From Aradus depressus (Eukaryota; Arthropoda; Insecta; Hemiptera; Aradidae), in contig OY759218.1 of NCBI GenBank assembly GCA_963662175.1, positions 53,575,427 to 53,639,426 on the forward strand: a DNA stretch of 64,000 bases, in the 5' to 3' direction. A model generated the notes under the pieces. The model searched no databases. It was not told the DNA's origin and saw only the letters and a list, made by a program, of their open reading frames with translations. Both the position numbers and the translations under genes were made by a program. Shown here piece after piece: positions 21,617 through 32,193 of this stretch. Positions within the stretch are counted from its first letter, which is position 1; every line of letters begins with the position of its first letter.

Positions 21617-22240
21617 TTTTTTTTTTTTTTTTCCTTTGTTTTTATTTAACGTCGCATCGACTGCAGGGCCATTAGCGACGACTATTGCTTCTATATGTCT
21701 TCGTAGAATTTTGTGTCTTGAAGGAACTGGATGAGTCCGTTGTATTCGTCGGTGGGTTTTTGAAGTAGTTTTTTCATGTCAGTCGGTAGTTTGTATTTGT
21801 TTCTTAATGCGGTGTAGTTTGTGCAGTTAGTCAGTATATGTTGTACTGTGAGCTCTGTGTAGTCTTGGTTGCAGGAGCATGTCGGGTGTTCAAGTCCAAG
21901 AAGTAAGTAGGAATGTGTCAGCTTCGTATCTCCAAGTCTTAGTCTTGTGATGACTACCGTGTCTCGTCTGTTCATGGTGCTTGGAGGTTTCCATGGCTTG
22001 TTTTCGTCTTTTATTTTTCGGAGTTTGTTGTCTTCCGTCTGAGTCCATTGATTGTTCCATTGTTGTTCAATTTTTTTTTTTGAAGTAGGTTGAAAGGTCT
22101 TGTGCTGTGTTAACTGTTTGTTGCGGCAGTAAGGGAGAGAGGGCAGCGTCTTTTGCAGCAATGTCTGCTTTTTCGTTCCCAGAAATGCCAACATTGGACG
22201 GGATCCAAATTAGTTTTAATTTTTTTTGTTTGAATCTACT
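21617..22240 (-). pseudogene. I/jockey-type LINE end with RNase H and poly(A)
   Basis: On the minus strand IWIPSNVGISGNEKADIAAK is the end of an RNase H domain (the GxxGNExAD motif). It continues as LPQQTVNTAQDLSTYFKKK. At an 11-T run (22071-22081) the frame shifts by one, then reads QQWNNQWTQTEDNKLRKIK, VVITRLRLGDTKLTHSYLL and CSCNQDYTELTVQHILTNC, the usual C-terminal tail with a Cys/His cluster. The stop is at 21691 and a poly(A) tail corresponds to T16 at 21617-21632. The first 45 residues of the long minus-strand frame are the wrong frame. One indel and 5' truncation make it inactive. Confidence 0.85.
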
Positions 22241-22261
22241 CTTGTTTTGTTTTTTTATTTT

Positions 22262-22311
22262 ACTTATATTGTCTAATTCAACATATGTTTGTGGAATTAG
22301 ACAATATAAGT
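22262..22311. repeat. Perfect 18-bp stem hairpin
   Basis: ACTTATATTGTCTAATTC and its exact inverse GAATTAGACAATATAAGT are separated by 14 bases. It lies at the 5' boundary of the I-type LINE remnant. Confidence 0.85.
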
Positions 22312-22327
22312 GTTCGAAAAAAAAAAA

Positions 22328-23410
22328 AAAAAAAGTATTTTATCTATCATTTTATTTTACCCATATTTATAATGTTGTATCTTCCAAAATACCGAAAAAT
22401 AAACTGCAATACCCGAAAAATAAATACCAATTGCGAATTGGAAGCTCAGCGAAAAAAATTATATTCCAAATTTTTCTCATATCTGAAATAAAAGTAATAC
22501 GGAATTGAGTTCAATATTGCGCAAGGCGCAAAAACACATACAGAAATTGTATTCTCGCAATATATCAACATGCAAAATTTACCTGACACTTTTTCGCTTT
22601 TTAACGAATATCTACTATACAAAATATGAGATTTCTAAACAATTTCAGGGAAAAGTGTATCGTTGATATAAAAATGTACATTAAATAAAAAATAAAAAAT
22701 ATGGCAATGAAAAAACACAATAGCAAAATATTAACTGAAGAACAAAAAACTACATTAAATATCAAAATTGATGAGAAAATAATAAAAAATTGAAATAAAA
22801 AATTTTCTGATAAAAAAAGTGAGAATAGCATTTTTAAAATAATTTTCTTTCCAAAAATGTTTACAAAAAAAAAATACGTAAAAAAAATTTCAAAGCGTCC
22901 AATATGCAATCAAAAAATGGACAAAATGCTTGAAGAAATTATTTATTGAAAAAAAAAAAAATAATTCTGTGAATGTATCTCAGAAGGTATATCATATCTT
23001 ACATCACAGTGTCTTTTCTTAACAATAAAAAAAAAACTAAAAATGTTTTATAAAAATTAAAAATATATAAGAAAAATATAAAAAATTGAGTAAAGCACAC
23101 TACATTGGTTAAGAGATAACTAAAAAGACGTTAATTTAAGGCATTTATTGCCTCTGAACTAAATAAATAAAAAAAATAACAATAAAAAAATGATTAAGGA
23201 ATATATAATTGTTATAATTACATAGGTAAGTATTTAAAAATATAAATTTTTCTAAAAATATAATATTCGACAATGGAAGACTGTAGGTTGCAATTTCGGT
23301 AGTAATTTAATGGTCTAATGGTAGTAATGATGGAGTTAACTCCAAGTTTGATATCCGGCTGTCGATTGTCAAATTTGGGTTGGAGATAAGCTCAAATTTG
23401 AGTGATCTTG
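22328..23410. other. A+T-rich stretch without a gene
   Basis: Very A-rich on the plus strand with many A-runs. Open frames here are low-complexity (Phe/Ile-rich on the minus strand). Bases 22333-22360 carry the inverse of the GATAGATAAAA block at 21597-21612. Nothing else recognised. Confidence 0.6.
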
Positions 23411-23419
23411 AGGTGGGTG

Positions 23420-24045
23420 GTCATCAGTGGTTCAGGAATCGATAATACTGATTCCTAGTGGTTAGTGCCAGGTGAGGTGGTTCCCAGTGATGAGTGACTC
23501 TAGATACAGTGGTTCCCAGTGATTAGTGACTAGGTGAGCCGATTTCCCGGTGTAGGTAAATACTCGATAAGGTGATTCCCAGTGGTTATTGACCAGGTGA
23601 AATGATTCCCAATGGTAAGGGACATGATAAGGTAGTTCCTAGTGGTTATGGCCCAGTTGAGGAGGTTCGCAGTGGTTAGTATGTAGGTGGGGTGGTTCCC
23701 AGTGGTTAGTATGTAGGTGGGGTGGTTCCCAGTGGTTAGTATGTAGGTGAGGTGGTTCCCAGTGGTTAGTATGTAGGTGGGGTGGTTCCCAGTGGTTAGT
23801 ATGTAAGTGGGGTGGTTCCCAGTGGTTAGTATGTAGGTGAGGTGGTTCCCAGTGGTTAGTATGTAGGTGAGGTGGTTCCCAGTGGTTAGTGCCCAGGTGA
23901 GGTGGTTCGCAGTGGTTAGGTACTAGATATGATGGTTCCCAGTGGATAGTGCCCAGGTGAGGTGGTTCGCAGTGGTTAGGTACTAGTTAAGGTGGTTCCC
24001 AGTGGTTAGTGCCTAGATAAGGTGGTTTCTAGTAGTTAGCCCCTG
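23420..24045. repeat. 30-bp minisatellite (about 20 units)
   Basis: The core unit GGTGGTTCCCAGTGGTTAGT plus a 10-bp variable part repeats with exact 30-bp period. Units at about 23640-23890 are nearly identical (TATGTAGGTG variant); outer units are diverged and vary in the 10-bp part, a pattern of growth from the centre. Confidence 0.95.
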
Positions 24046-24070
24046 ACTAGTGCTAGTGCTACTGACTCAC

Positions 24071-24179
24071 CTTGGTCCGGCTCCGTCCCGCCCCTCCTCA
24101 TGCCACTCACTCTGCTATGGTCCTCCTGCCGCAGCTCTCTCTGTCCTCTCCTGGTTACAGTGGCCAACTGTGCTGCCAT
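24071..24179 (-). other. Possible small exon (weak)
   Basis: On the minus strand a pyrimidine-rich stretch ending CCTCCAACAG precedes ATGGCAGCACAGTTGG. 109 bases of open, G+C-rich sequence end at CCAAG|GTGAGT. The peptide (MAAQLATVTRRGQRELRQED and on) matches no family I know. It sits beside the 30-bp minisatellite in an otherwise A+T-rich area. Splice sites alone are weak evidence. Confidence 0.2.
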
Positions 24180-24654
24180 CTGTTGGAGGGGAGGCAAGTG
24201 CAAGCTCTCCCCCTCCACCATCACCACCACTTCCGGCCAATCCCCCCTCTCTTCAATCGATAAGCCTCCCCCCCTCTTAACCCTAGGCCCCATCTTACCC
24301 CGTTTGATGAAAGAATACATCAAAAATACCGCAGAATCTGGCAGAAACCAAGTTTCAGTCTTGGGCCTTATAAAATTCAAAAATTTTAATTCACTTATAT
24401 AGTTTTTTTAAAAACTTATTAGACCGAAAAGAGATAATCCTAGACTTAAGTAATAAAAAAAGGGATTTGATTAATAGTTTTGATTCCAGTGAATACTCAA
24501 TATTGAATCTTTTTGTCTTCATGGAAAAGGATTCTTGAAAAAAAAACTGAAATTCCACTCTCTTTCGCGCTAAAGCTGCTTTCACTTATACCCTCTCAAA
24601 TCTGTGGCTATACAGCTTGTAAGAAATTTCAAAAGGAACATATTTGCTAATATT

Positions 24655-24825
24655 CCATTTTTCGATAGGACTCACTGTTTTCGCACAAATTAAGGAAATG
24701 TGTTAAAAAATGTTGTTAGGTCAACATTTTTTCAATACAACCGTTTTTTCAGTAGATGTCAACGGTTTTTGGCAAATATCTCGTAAACTGAAAACTTGGG
24801 AAAATATGTAAGGTAAACGTAGGAA
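24655..24825 (-). repeat. Rep-B fragment, diverged
   Basis: TTTTTCGATAGGACTCACTG, ATTTTTTCAATACAACCG and CGGTTTTTGGCAAATATCTC follow the Rep-B body in minus orientation. Bases 24200-24654 and 24826-24991 hold no supported gene. Confidence 0.6.
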
Positions 24826-24991
24826 TAAACGTAGATTGTTAACTACTCTCTGGTTCAACGAAATGATAACTCATATCCATTAGTGGTAGAGTTATGAAAA
24901 ATAATATATATGCGCACATAGGCACATATGATTCTTTTTTTTTAAATATGGATTCAGGGGACGTGAAACTTCAGTTTTCACCGAATTTTCG

Positions 24992-25296
24992 CTTACTGAG
25001 CTCAAGGTTGTGGGTTCAAAACCTGGCCGAGGCCCTTAGTTTAGTTTATCTGAGAGGTAAAATAAACTTAAGCATGTCGTCCTTCGGATGGGACGTTAAG
25101 CGATGGTCCTGAGCCTGTAAGATGTCAGGTACTCGTTGAAGACCTCTACCCTAGGTGAAAAAAAAATTAAAGGTAGGCAAAAATGTAGGACTCCTATAGT
25201 AGAGTCGGGCTCACGTCCTTTAGAGAGGCGAAAAAGCGCTCTGGTAGTAGGCGATATGACCTTGTAGTTAAACTCGGGCATGATTCGAAATAATTA
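24992..25296 (+). mobile_element. SINE-1 copy, 5' truncated
   Basis: Begins CTTACTGAGCTCAAGGTTGT just before the B box (GGGTTCAAAACCTGG) and runs to the family end. Perfect 12-bp target-site duplications ACCGAATTTTCG lie at 24980-24991 and 25297-25308. Confidence 0.92.
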
Positions 25297-25536
25297 ACCG
25301 AATTTTCGACAGTTTAAATAACTTTCCCTTCCCATTCTTCTAAAACTACAGGATAGGTATCAAATGAAACTACATACTTGAATCTGAATTTAGTTTTTTA
25401 AAATGTTCCTAATAGTGGAGGCAAAAGACAAAAAGTGAAATTTTCAGAATATGAATTTACATACATTTTTCAGTATATGAATTCACTGAACACGCTTTTC
25501 ACAATGTATCATTTTCCATTTCTTATACATTTAGTA

Positions 25537-26495
25537 TAAGGAAGTATTATCGTGCGAAAATCCGAGATCGAGTTTACAACGGAATTTCACTTTTCAAAGT
25601 CCCCTGAACATGTTTTGACCATTTTTGCGATGATGTCTGTCTGTGCATATGTGGTCGAACTTTGAGAACGTCTTAACTCAGGAACAGCCGTGGAAATAAA
25701 CTTTGATTGGAATTTGAGATCAATTGAGAGGTCATATTTTAAGATTACAACTTAAATCAGATTAGATTTTGACTGAAATCAGACGAAAGTTGAGACCACT
25801 TTACTTCGAGGCCTAAGTACATTTAACAAGATACCGTTTATATTTATGACAATCAAAAATCTCTTTAAATAAAATTTGTTCAAAATACAGAGGCACATTT
25901 TTTATGGAATGCGTTTTTTCCGGAGGTTTGCAAGATACATGCGGAAAACCGTCTTAACATGACGTCTCAAAACCAATTTGTTTAGACGTTTGCTCGATCG
26001 AAAAGGTTAGTCCTATCGAAACATTGATCCTTACAGAAAATGTTCCATATTAAATTTCCAACTTCCAAAATGATCTCAAATTCTAGATAGGACCAGTACG
26101 ACCAAAGTCATAGCGCTCCTCAAGACGCCACAATAAATTTCTCAAGGAAATTGAACAAAGCCATGTTTAAGTTATGTTTTTTATTATTGGTAATTTTTTA
26201 TTAAACATGAAGAAAAAAATATATATGATTTGACCATAACAGGAATTTGTTATAGCAAGCACGATTTTACCGATCATTCTCCCCCTCCCCTCCTCTCAAA
26301 CCATTTCAACCAGACATTACTGATCATAAGAAAGTCACTCAGAATCACGCTGTACAATGAAACGACGAAAACAGCTAATATCAACACAATATTTTCATGT
26401 ACCCAGTTGCCAGTTTGAAATTAAATTGACAGTAGGGGGGAAGAATGATCTGTAAAAATCGGGTTGGTATATGAAAATGTTATGGCTACATCAGA
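25537..26495 (+). repeat. Rep-B, nearly complete copy
   Basis: Order from the left: TATAAGGAAGTATTATCGTG, CCGAGATCGAGTTTACAACG, AAGTCCCCTGAACATG, the GATGTCTGTCTGTG block, GACCACTTTACTTCGAGGC, TTTTTCCGGAGGTTTGCAAG, AAAAGGTTAGTCCTATCG. From 26228 comes the palindromic HP-MITE module, ending GGTTGGTATATGAAAATGTT and TGGCTACATCAGA. No open frame is shared between copies, so the family is non-coding. Confidence 0.8.
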
Positions 26496-26849
26496 TTTTT
26501 TTTTATGAGTCTTTTCCCATGCCAAAATATCCAAATACTCTCGTAAAAAAAATGATGTTTTAATGAGTAAGAAATATTTAAATGTGATAAAAAAAATTCC
26601 CGTTGCTTTTTCTTTTTAATTTTAAAAATACATTTTCGAATATGAACTTCAAAATAAAACAGGTTTCATTGAAATCCGTTCAGTATTAAAATTATCAGAG
26701 AAAAAACAATCATATATTTATAAAATGTATCTACTTCCTGAATAGACCGCTAGGTTCTTCAGTCTGTTCAGTTGTTTTTTTAAGTACTGAATACTTGAAT
26801 ATATACCAGCCACAGCTGTTCTATTCATTTATAATTTGTTAAGAAGCTA

Positions 26850-27670
26850 TACGATATATCTTGTGAGATTCTGGAAACTTTTGCGTCGATAAATTCATTC
26901 TATCGGAAGTTCACAGACACAGAATTTTGGTTTAGGGGACTTTATAAGTGATGTCACTTTCAACCAGCCCCCCCCCCCCCCTCTCCGAAACAAATTCTTT
27001 TCCAACACGAATTAATCAACTAGGTTTTTGCTCTTCTATCAATAGACTATTTTTGGCTAAATAAGTGTTGTACTTATGGGGTTTTGAATTTACATACGAA
27101 ATTTCCTGTTGATACATTCCTTACATCGACAGTTATTTTAGTTTTTGTGCCTATCTAATCCTTCCCTTCCCATTGGCCTATTTGGCTGAAAATCAATGTG
27201 GGTCGTCCTTATGGGATTCTGGATATACATATAAACGTTTGCGTCGATACATTCATTCTATCGGGAGTTATCGTGTAGACACATCAAACAAACAGAATTT
27301 TGTTTTTTCATTTATAGAATCAGGGGGATCAGGGGAACACGAAACTTTAATAACTGCCGATGTAATGAATTTATGGACTTAAAATTTAATATTTTCATTG
27401 GAGTAGAGCCATAAATAAGGTCGACACCTATCAATTTTCAGAGGAGTCGCCCGATGAGTGGGATCAGAGGAAGTGGGATAAGCGCAAAAACTCTAATAAT
27501 GTAATGAATGTATGGACACATTATTTAGTATGAGGATTCAGAAGTTCCTAAGTAAGTCAACTGTTGACTTTTAGCCCGGTCGATTGATTACGGACGTAGA
27601 GCTAAAACAGTTGAATAATTCGTGCTGGGGAAGAATATGCCGGTGATTCACCGATGACTTTTTCAGTGTA
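26850..27670. repeat. Rep-A pair, minus then plus orientation
   Basis: Minus part to about 27345 (GTTGATACATTCCTTACATC, TTTGGCTGAAAATCAATG, CATTCATTCTATCGGGAGTT). Plus part from 27346 (TTTAATAACTGCCGATGTAA) ends GCCGGTGATTCACCGATGAC. A C14 tract lies at 26968-26981. Confidence 0.75.
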
Positions 27671-28080
27671 TGTTAGCATAATAATGACTATCACTTCATA
27701 TGTTAAGTCAGCCTTTAAAAAAGGCATACTCAGTGTCGAAAGCTTGACAGAATTATCCTTATGGACCACGAGCTCGTTACTTCTCTATCTAAAAGGTCAT
27801 CCCATAAGTAATGTCGGTTTAAAAAAATAAAATCAAATAATATATTATTACAGCTACATTCTTCCATTTATTTTTTTTTTCCTTTTCAAAAAATATCAAT
27901 TACGAAGATTTTTGGAAGCACTCTCATCATCTGTATCTATAATACATGTGTTCTTTATGTTAACTATTCCTTCTGTCAAAAAGGCTAAGAGAGGCATATG
28001 AAGATGGCTGATGTAGTGAGAAGTGATTATCTCACAGGATGTCAAATATAAGATAGTCTGACCTCTCACAGATTTTTATT

Positions 28081-28131
28081 GGTAGTAATAGCTAGCCGGC
28101 TTTCGAGGTTTCCCTCATCATCAGGCAGTCT
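28081..28131 (-). ncRNA. Hammerhead-ribozyme-like motif, left arm
   Basis: Minus-strand inverse of the motif at 29849-29901: CTGATGA, a GAGG/CCTC stem with a GAAA loop, then GAAA. See that entry for fit and faults. Cleavage activity is inferred, not shown. Confidence 0.35.
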
Positions 28132-28437
28132 ACAAAAGAACCATCCTTAATATATAATACTTAATATGAATAGCAAAGATAAATAATTAAATTGAAAACA
28201 CAATTTTTGATTAAACATACCTGATAAAAATTTTAAAAATGTTGAAAGAACTAAATAATATAATAAAAAAAAGAGGGGATGGGAGGTTCTTCCAGTCTCA
28301 CGTACACCGTTCTCCCAGTTTTGACTCAGATGGTGGACAGGGATAACTTGTCTGTCCCCATCCATGATATTTTAAATTGTTAATGTTTTAGATTGTTATT
28401 TATTTATTTTTATTATATTACTAGCAGTAATACCCGG

Positions 28438-29715
28438 CGTTGCCCGGGGAACTTTGACTTTTCTCCCAATATCTCCTATAAGGCTATTCAGTTCCTCGAC
28501 AGTACATTCATGATGTTATAATTTTCAATTATTCATACGGAATAACACTTATAGTCCTTCAACGGCAGACATCCCAGCTAGTAAGATTTTAGGACCCCTG
28601 GGCACCATAGCTAGTACGCGCCATTCAACGGCGGAAACCACAGCAAGTGAATACTTAGCATCACTGGACGTCCTAGCCAGTGCGTACTTAAGAACGCTTG
28701 TGACCACAGCTAGTATGTGCTTTGCAACGGCGGACCCTACAGATAGTACGTAGTTAGGAACGCTGGGCACCACAGCTAGTACGTAGTTACTACATGTGAA
28801 ATTTCATGAAAATCCGATTACCTTTAATGAGTCAGTATTATTTTTATGCTTAGCCCCTCCCCCCCCTCCCGTTCAATTTCGCCTTTAAAAATACTACATG
28901 TGAAATTCCATGACAATCAGACCATCATTTAATGACCGATCATTATCTTCGTATTTAGGCCCTCCCACAACCCCCCTTCCGTTCTCAATTTGCTAAAAGA
29001 ATTTTTATGCTTAGCCCCCATTGCAACCCCACCTCCCGTTCAAATTTTTGAGATGTCACATAGTGTATTTTTCTATTTCGCCTTTAAAAATACTTCATGT
29101 GAAATTCCATGACAATCCGATCATCTGTTAATGACCGATCACTATCTTTATATTTAGGCCTACCCCCACAACCCCCCCTCACGTTCACGATTTTGTGACG
29201 TCACACACCCTTTTTTTTTATTTGCCCTTTAAGAATACTACATATGAAATTCCATGACAATCCAATCATCCGTTAATGACTCAGCACTATCTTTATATTT
29301 AGGCCTTTCCCCACAACCCCCCCTCCCTTTCAAAATTTTGAGATGTCACATAGCGCATTTTTCAATTTGGCCTTTAAGAAAACTACATATAAACTTCCAT
29401 GACAATCCGATCATCCGTTAATGACTTAGCACTATCTTTATATTTAGGCCTCCCTTACAACCCCCCCTACCGTTCAAAATTTATGGACGCCACATAGCCT
29501 ATTTTTTAACTCGGATTTCAAGAATACTACATGTGAAATTTCATAATAATCCGTCCATCCGTTAATGCGCTAGAGCAATTTTTGTGCTTAGCCCCCCCCC
29601 CCTCCAGTCCGCTAGGAACTCTGTTCAAAAGAACCTTCATCGGACTTCAACGAATATTTGAAAAAAAAAATTAGCCGAATTGGTCCAGCCGTTCTCGAGT
29701 TTTGCGCTTAGCAAA
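28438..29715 (+). repeat. Repeat with GCGTTGCCCGGG start and degenerate internal tandem units
   Basis: It starts CCCGGCGTTGCCCGGGGAAC. Bases 28550-28790 hold short degenerate repeats (CCACAGCTAGTA core). Bases 28790-29560 hold about six units, each with CATGTGAAATTCCATGACAA, TCCGTTAATGAC and a C-rich run. It ends GGTCCAGCCGTTCTCGAGTT and GCGCTTAGCAAAAT, a 3' end I have seen widely in arthropod repeats. The long minus-strand frame over 28549-28773 is a repeat translation. Confidence 0.65.
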
Positions 29716-29848
29716 ATTAGCCAGTCATTTAGTTCTTTCAACATTTTTAAATTTTTATCAGGTATGTTTAATCAAAAATTGTGTTTTCAATTTAATTATT
29801 TATCTTTGCTATTCATATTAAGTATTATATATTAAGGATGGTTCTTTT

Positions 29849-29901
29849 GTAGACTGCCTGATGATGAGGGAAACCTCGAAAGCCGGCTAGCTATTACTAC
29901 C
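29849..29901 (+). ncRNA. Hammerhead-ribozyme-like motif, right arm
   Basis: CTGATGA at 29858, then T, then GAGG-GAAA-CCTC (stem II), then GAAA, then AGC...GCT (short stem III) and A at the expected cleavage site. GTAG before and CTAC after can form part of stem I. The extra T between CTGATGA and stem II departs from the standard core, and stem I is interrupted. Known Penelope-like elements carry hammerheads in their terminal repeats, which supports the idea; the fit is imperfect. Confidence 0.4.
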
Positions 29902-30498
29902 AATAAAAATCTGTGAGAGGTCAGACTGACTATCTTATATTTGACATCCTGTGAGCTAAGAGAGGCCTTCATCCACGGATGATGTTCGGTGGGATATGGA
30001 AGGAATAATCCATTATAATTTTTTTTAATTTAACCAATCAAGAAAGGGTCTACAGCGATAAACTTGACCGTTTGATGTTAGCATTGGAAGAAACAATTAC
30101 CTTCTCTGGTCAATATGCTCTGATTTTTATACGACCAGGACAATGCCAGACCTCACACTTCGCTGAGACCCTACAAAAACTACACCATTGCTGTTGGCAC
30201 ATTATAAGACAGCCACGGTATTCTCCCCTTCAGATATCCCACCTGTCCTAGAATCTCCGGGACTACCTAATTGGCCAGTGGATGAATTCATCGGGAGAGG
30301 TAAAAAGAGCAGGCGTTTCATTTTTCGGATCAAAATGTAGAGTTTTGTAAAATAGGGAATTGAAAATTTAGATATAAGAGGAAAAATGTTGTTGAAAATG
30401 GTGGAAAATAAATCATTGAATAAAAGTAACAGTAAGTTTTTTATTCCTTTTTTTATCCGAGAATACGAAAACCGACATTACTTAAGGGATGATCGATA

Positions 30499-30952
30499 TA
30501 TCTTTCACATCTGCTACTACTCTAAATGTTGTTTGAACAATTAGTTTACTTACAATAATTTGTGCTAATGGGTTACACATCACCTAGCATCGCATATTTC
30601 ATGACCTCTTTTTTTCGACTTTCACAAATGTTTATTACAGCTTTTTTTTTTACAGAAACCAGGTACACATCTTTAAGTTTTATGTACCCACTTTACGACT
30701 CGACCCTGGTAATAGGGTTGAAAATTCTACGTTTCATCTACCCCGACATCTGCAGGTTGTCTTCCTACTAGGAATGAGCATCGAAATAGTACCATCGATG
30801 TTTGTCATCGTACCTATCACCGAAGTACGCCATTGGTAGTCAAAAAGTTGCTACATTATTTCATCGATGGTTAAATTTCAAAAAATATTCATTTTATGAA
30901 CGTCTTTATTTCCTGCATAAAAATGAGAGAGCAAGAGAAAGTAGACTACGTA
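30499..30952. other. Stretch without a supported gene
   Basis: Unique A+T-rich DNA. The small frame at 30562-30771 shows no motif. Bases 30780-30840 include GTACCATCGATG/CATCGTACC, a short imperfect inverted pair. Confidence 0.4.
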
Positions 30953-31229
30953 TACGTGATGTGGCCATAACAGGACTTTCTTATACCAACCACCTTTGTA
31001 CAGATCACTCTTCTTTCCTTTCCTTTTTTGATTTTCCCCACTTCATAGCCACACTTCTTGATTTTCCCCACTTCATAGCCACACTTTTTGATTTTCCCCG
31101 CTTCATAGCCACACTTTTTGATTTTTCCCATTTCATAGCCACACTTTTTGACTTTCCCCGCTTCATAGCCACACTTTTTGACTTTCTCCGCTTCATAGCC
31201 ACACTTTTTGATTTTCATCGCTTCATGGC
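30953..31229. repeat. Half HP-MITE running into a 30-bp minisatellite
   Basis: GTGATGTGGCCATAACAGGA, CTTATACCAACCACCTTTGT and ACAGATCACTC are one complete HP-MITE arm. The DNA then turns directly into about seven 30-bp units (GATTTTCCCCACTTCATAGC core) at 31026-31229; no second arm follows. Because 30 is a multiple of three, both strands give repetitive open frames; these are not genes. Confidence 0.85.
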
Positions 31230-31465
31230 CTCCTTTTGCAGTAATTTTGGGTGATGTTTCCAATAAACACTGATTCCTGGCATATTGATTTATTTTATTA
31301 TTCCAAATGGAAACAAATTCGTAAAGTATGAATTATATGCAGAGTATGTTCATACAAACTAATTAGTCCCGGACACAAGTAAAGAAAATCGCGATTTGCG
31401 AATTCCACTTTCTGCAAATTCCACAATACCCCCTACAATAAACATTTCTCGAACTTTTCAATGAT

Positions 31466-31925
31466 TGACTTACTTTCCTAGTATAGGAAGGGGAAGTTAT
31501 TTAAATGATCGAAAATTTGGTTAGTTATGACTCATGTCCGGGCTTTTTTTTTTTTTTCAGTAACTGACATCGCAAAAGTTCGGGACCATTGCTTAACGTC
31601 CCATCCGAAGGACGGCGTGCTTAAGTTTATTTTACCTCTTAGATAAAATAAACTAAGAGCCTTAAGAGCCGCTATCTTTAGCTCAGTAAGCAAGCACGCA
31701 TACCACTAAGCTACCGGCGCCCTCTCCTTATTACTTAACAAAGCAATTGTCGGCAGAAAAACATCGATAAAGAGACATCAACGTCCCATTGAAAACACAA
31801 AATTTTATTTGGGAATTCAGAAGACCCTTTGTAAGTCAACTATTGATTTTGAGCCCAAATGGTCAATTGGCTCTGGGGGGAGAGCGAACACTTGGCTCAT
31901 TGATTCGTACTGGGGAGATTCAACG
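31466..31925 (+). repeat. Rep-A copy interrupted by SINE-1
   Basis: The head CCTAGTATAGGAAGGGGAAG is at 31475. SINE-1 occupies 31514-31728. The distal part resumes with AATTCAGAAGACCCTTTGTA, GTCAACTATTGATTTTGAGC and GGGGGGAGAGCGAA to 31925. Confidence 0.7.
31514..31728 (-). mobile_element. SINE-1 copy, internally deleted
   Basis: Minus-strand order: GCGCCGGTAGCTTAGTGGTA (A box), the decayed B-box part, TTATTTTATCTAAGAGG, CCGTCCTTCGGATGGGACG, then a jump to the tail next to a poly(T)-like run (31546-31557) and CCCGGACATGAGTC. Confidence 0.8.
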
Positions 31926-32193
31926 GGGACATTTTATTTTTTGAAATAGGTAGAGAAAAAGATCTTGCAGAGACAAAAAGGCGCCATCTCTCTGCAATAA
32001 CCACTAAAATATTGATGAACCAATTTGGCAATGATATGAAAGTTTTATATAGACCCTGAATTAAGAATTATGGGATTCCCCGATCTTCTAATATTAATAG
32101 TTATAATGACCAGCCCAGACAAGTTGTAAACAGCAAACCATGGAAACTATAGACAAACTTATGTGAGAGGGCGTAAACGCAACTTCCGATATA

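Larger units (their letters stand above)
27996..29954. mobile_element. Foldback insertion with 225-bp inverted terminal repeats, Penelope-like ends
   Basis: Inserted into mariner copy 2 with perfect 12-bp target-site duplications GCTAAGAGAGGC at 27984-27995 and 29955-29966. Arms 28032-28256 and 29727-29954 are nearly exact inverses. The left side has 36 extra bases outside the arm (27996-28031). Both arms hold CCTGATGATGAGGGAAACCT followed by CGAAAGCCGGC, a form known from ends of Penelope-like elements. No reverse transcriptase is present; the interior is the repeat at 28438-29715. A diverged arm lies at 56074-56215. Confidence 0.85.
27792..30496 (+). mobile_element. mariner-type transposon (copy 2), split by a later insertion
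   Basis: Near-identical to copy 1 (2210-2916) except for the 1.96-kb insertion at 27996-29954. Left end GGTCATCCCATAAGTAATG and right end CATTACTTAAGGGATGATC are inverted repeats; TA lies on both flanks (27790-27791 and 30497-30498). The transposase C-terminal part (YSDKLDRLMLALEE; DNARPHTS-like block at 30135-30155) is broken by stops and shifts. The right terminus is complete here and shows what copy 1 has lost. Confidence 0.88.

Noticed and set aside
22601..22909. A 102-codon hydrophobic frame on the minus strand
   Set aside because: A-rich low-complexity DNA on the plus strand gives Phe/Ile runs; no start context or family.
30946..31263. Open frames over 30802-31263 on both strands with 10-residue repeats (for example DFPHFIATL and KKCGYEAGKI)
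   Set aside because: They are translations of a 30-bp minisatellite whose unit is a multiple of three; both strands stay open for that reason alone.
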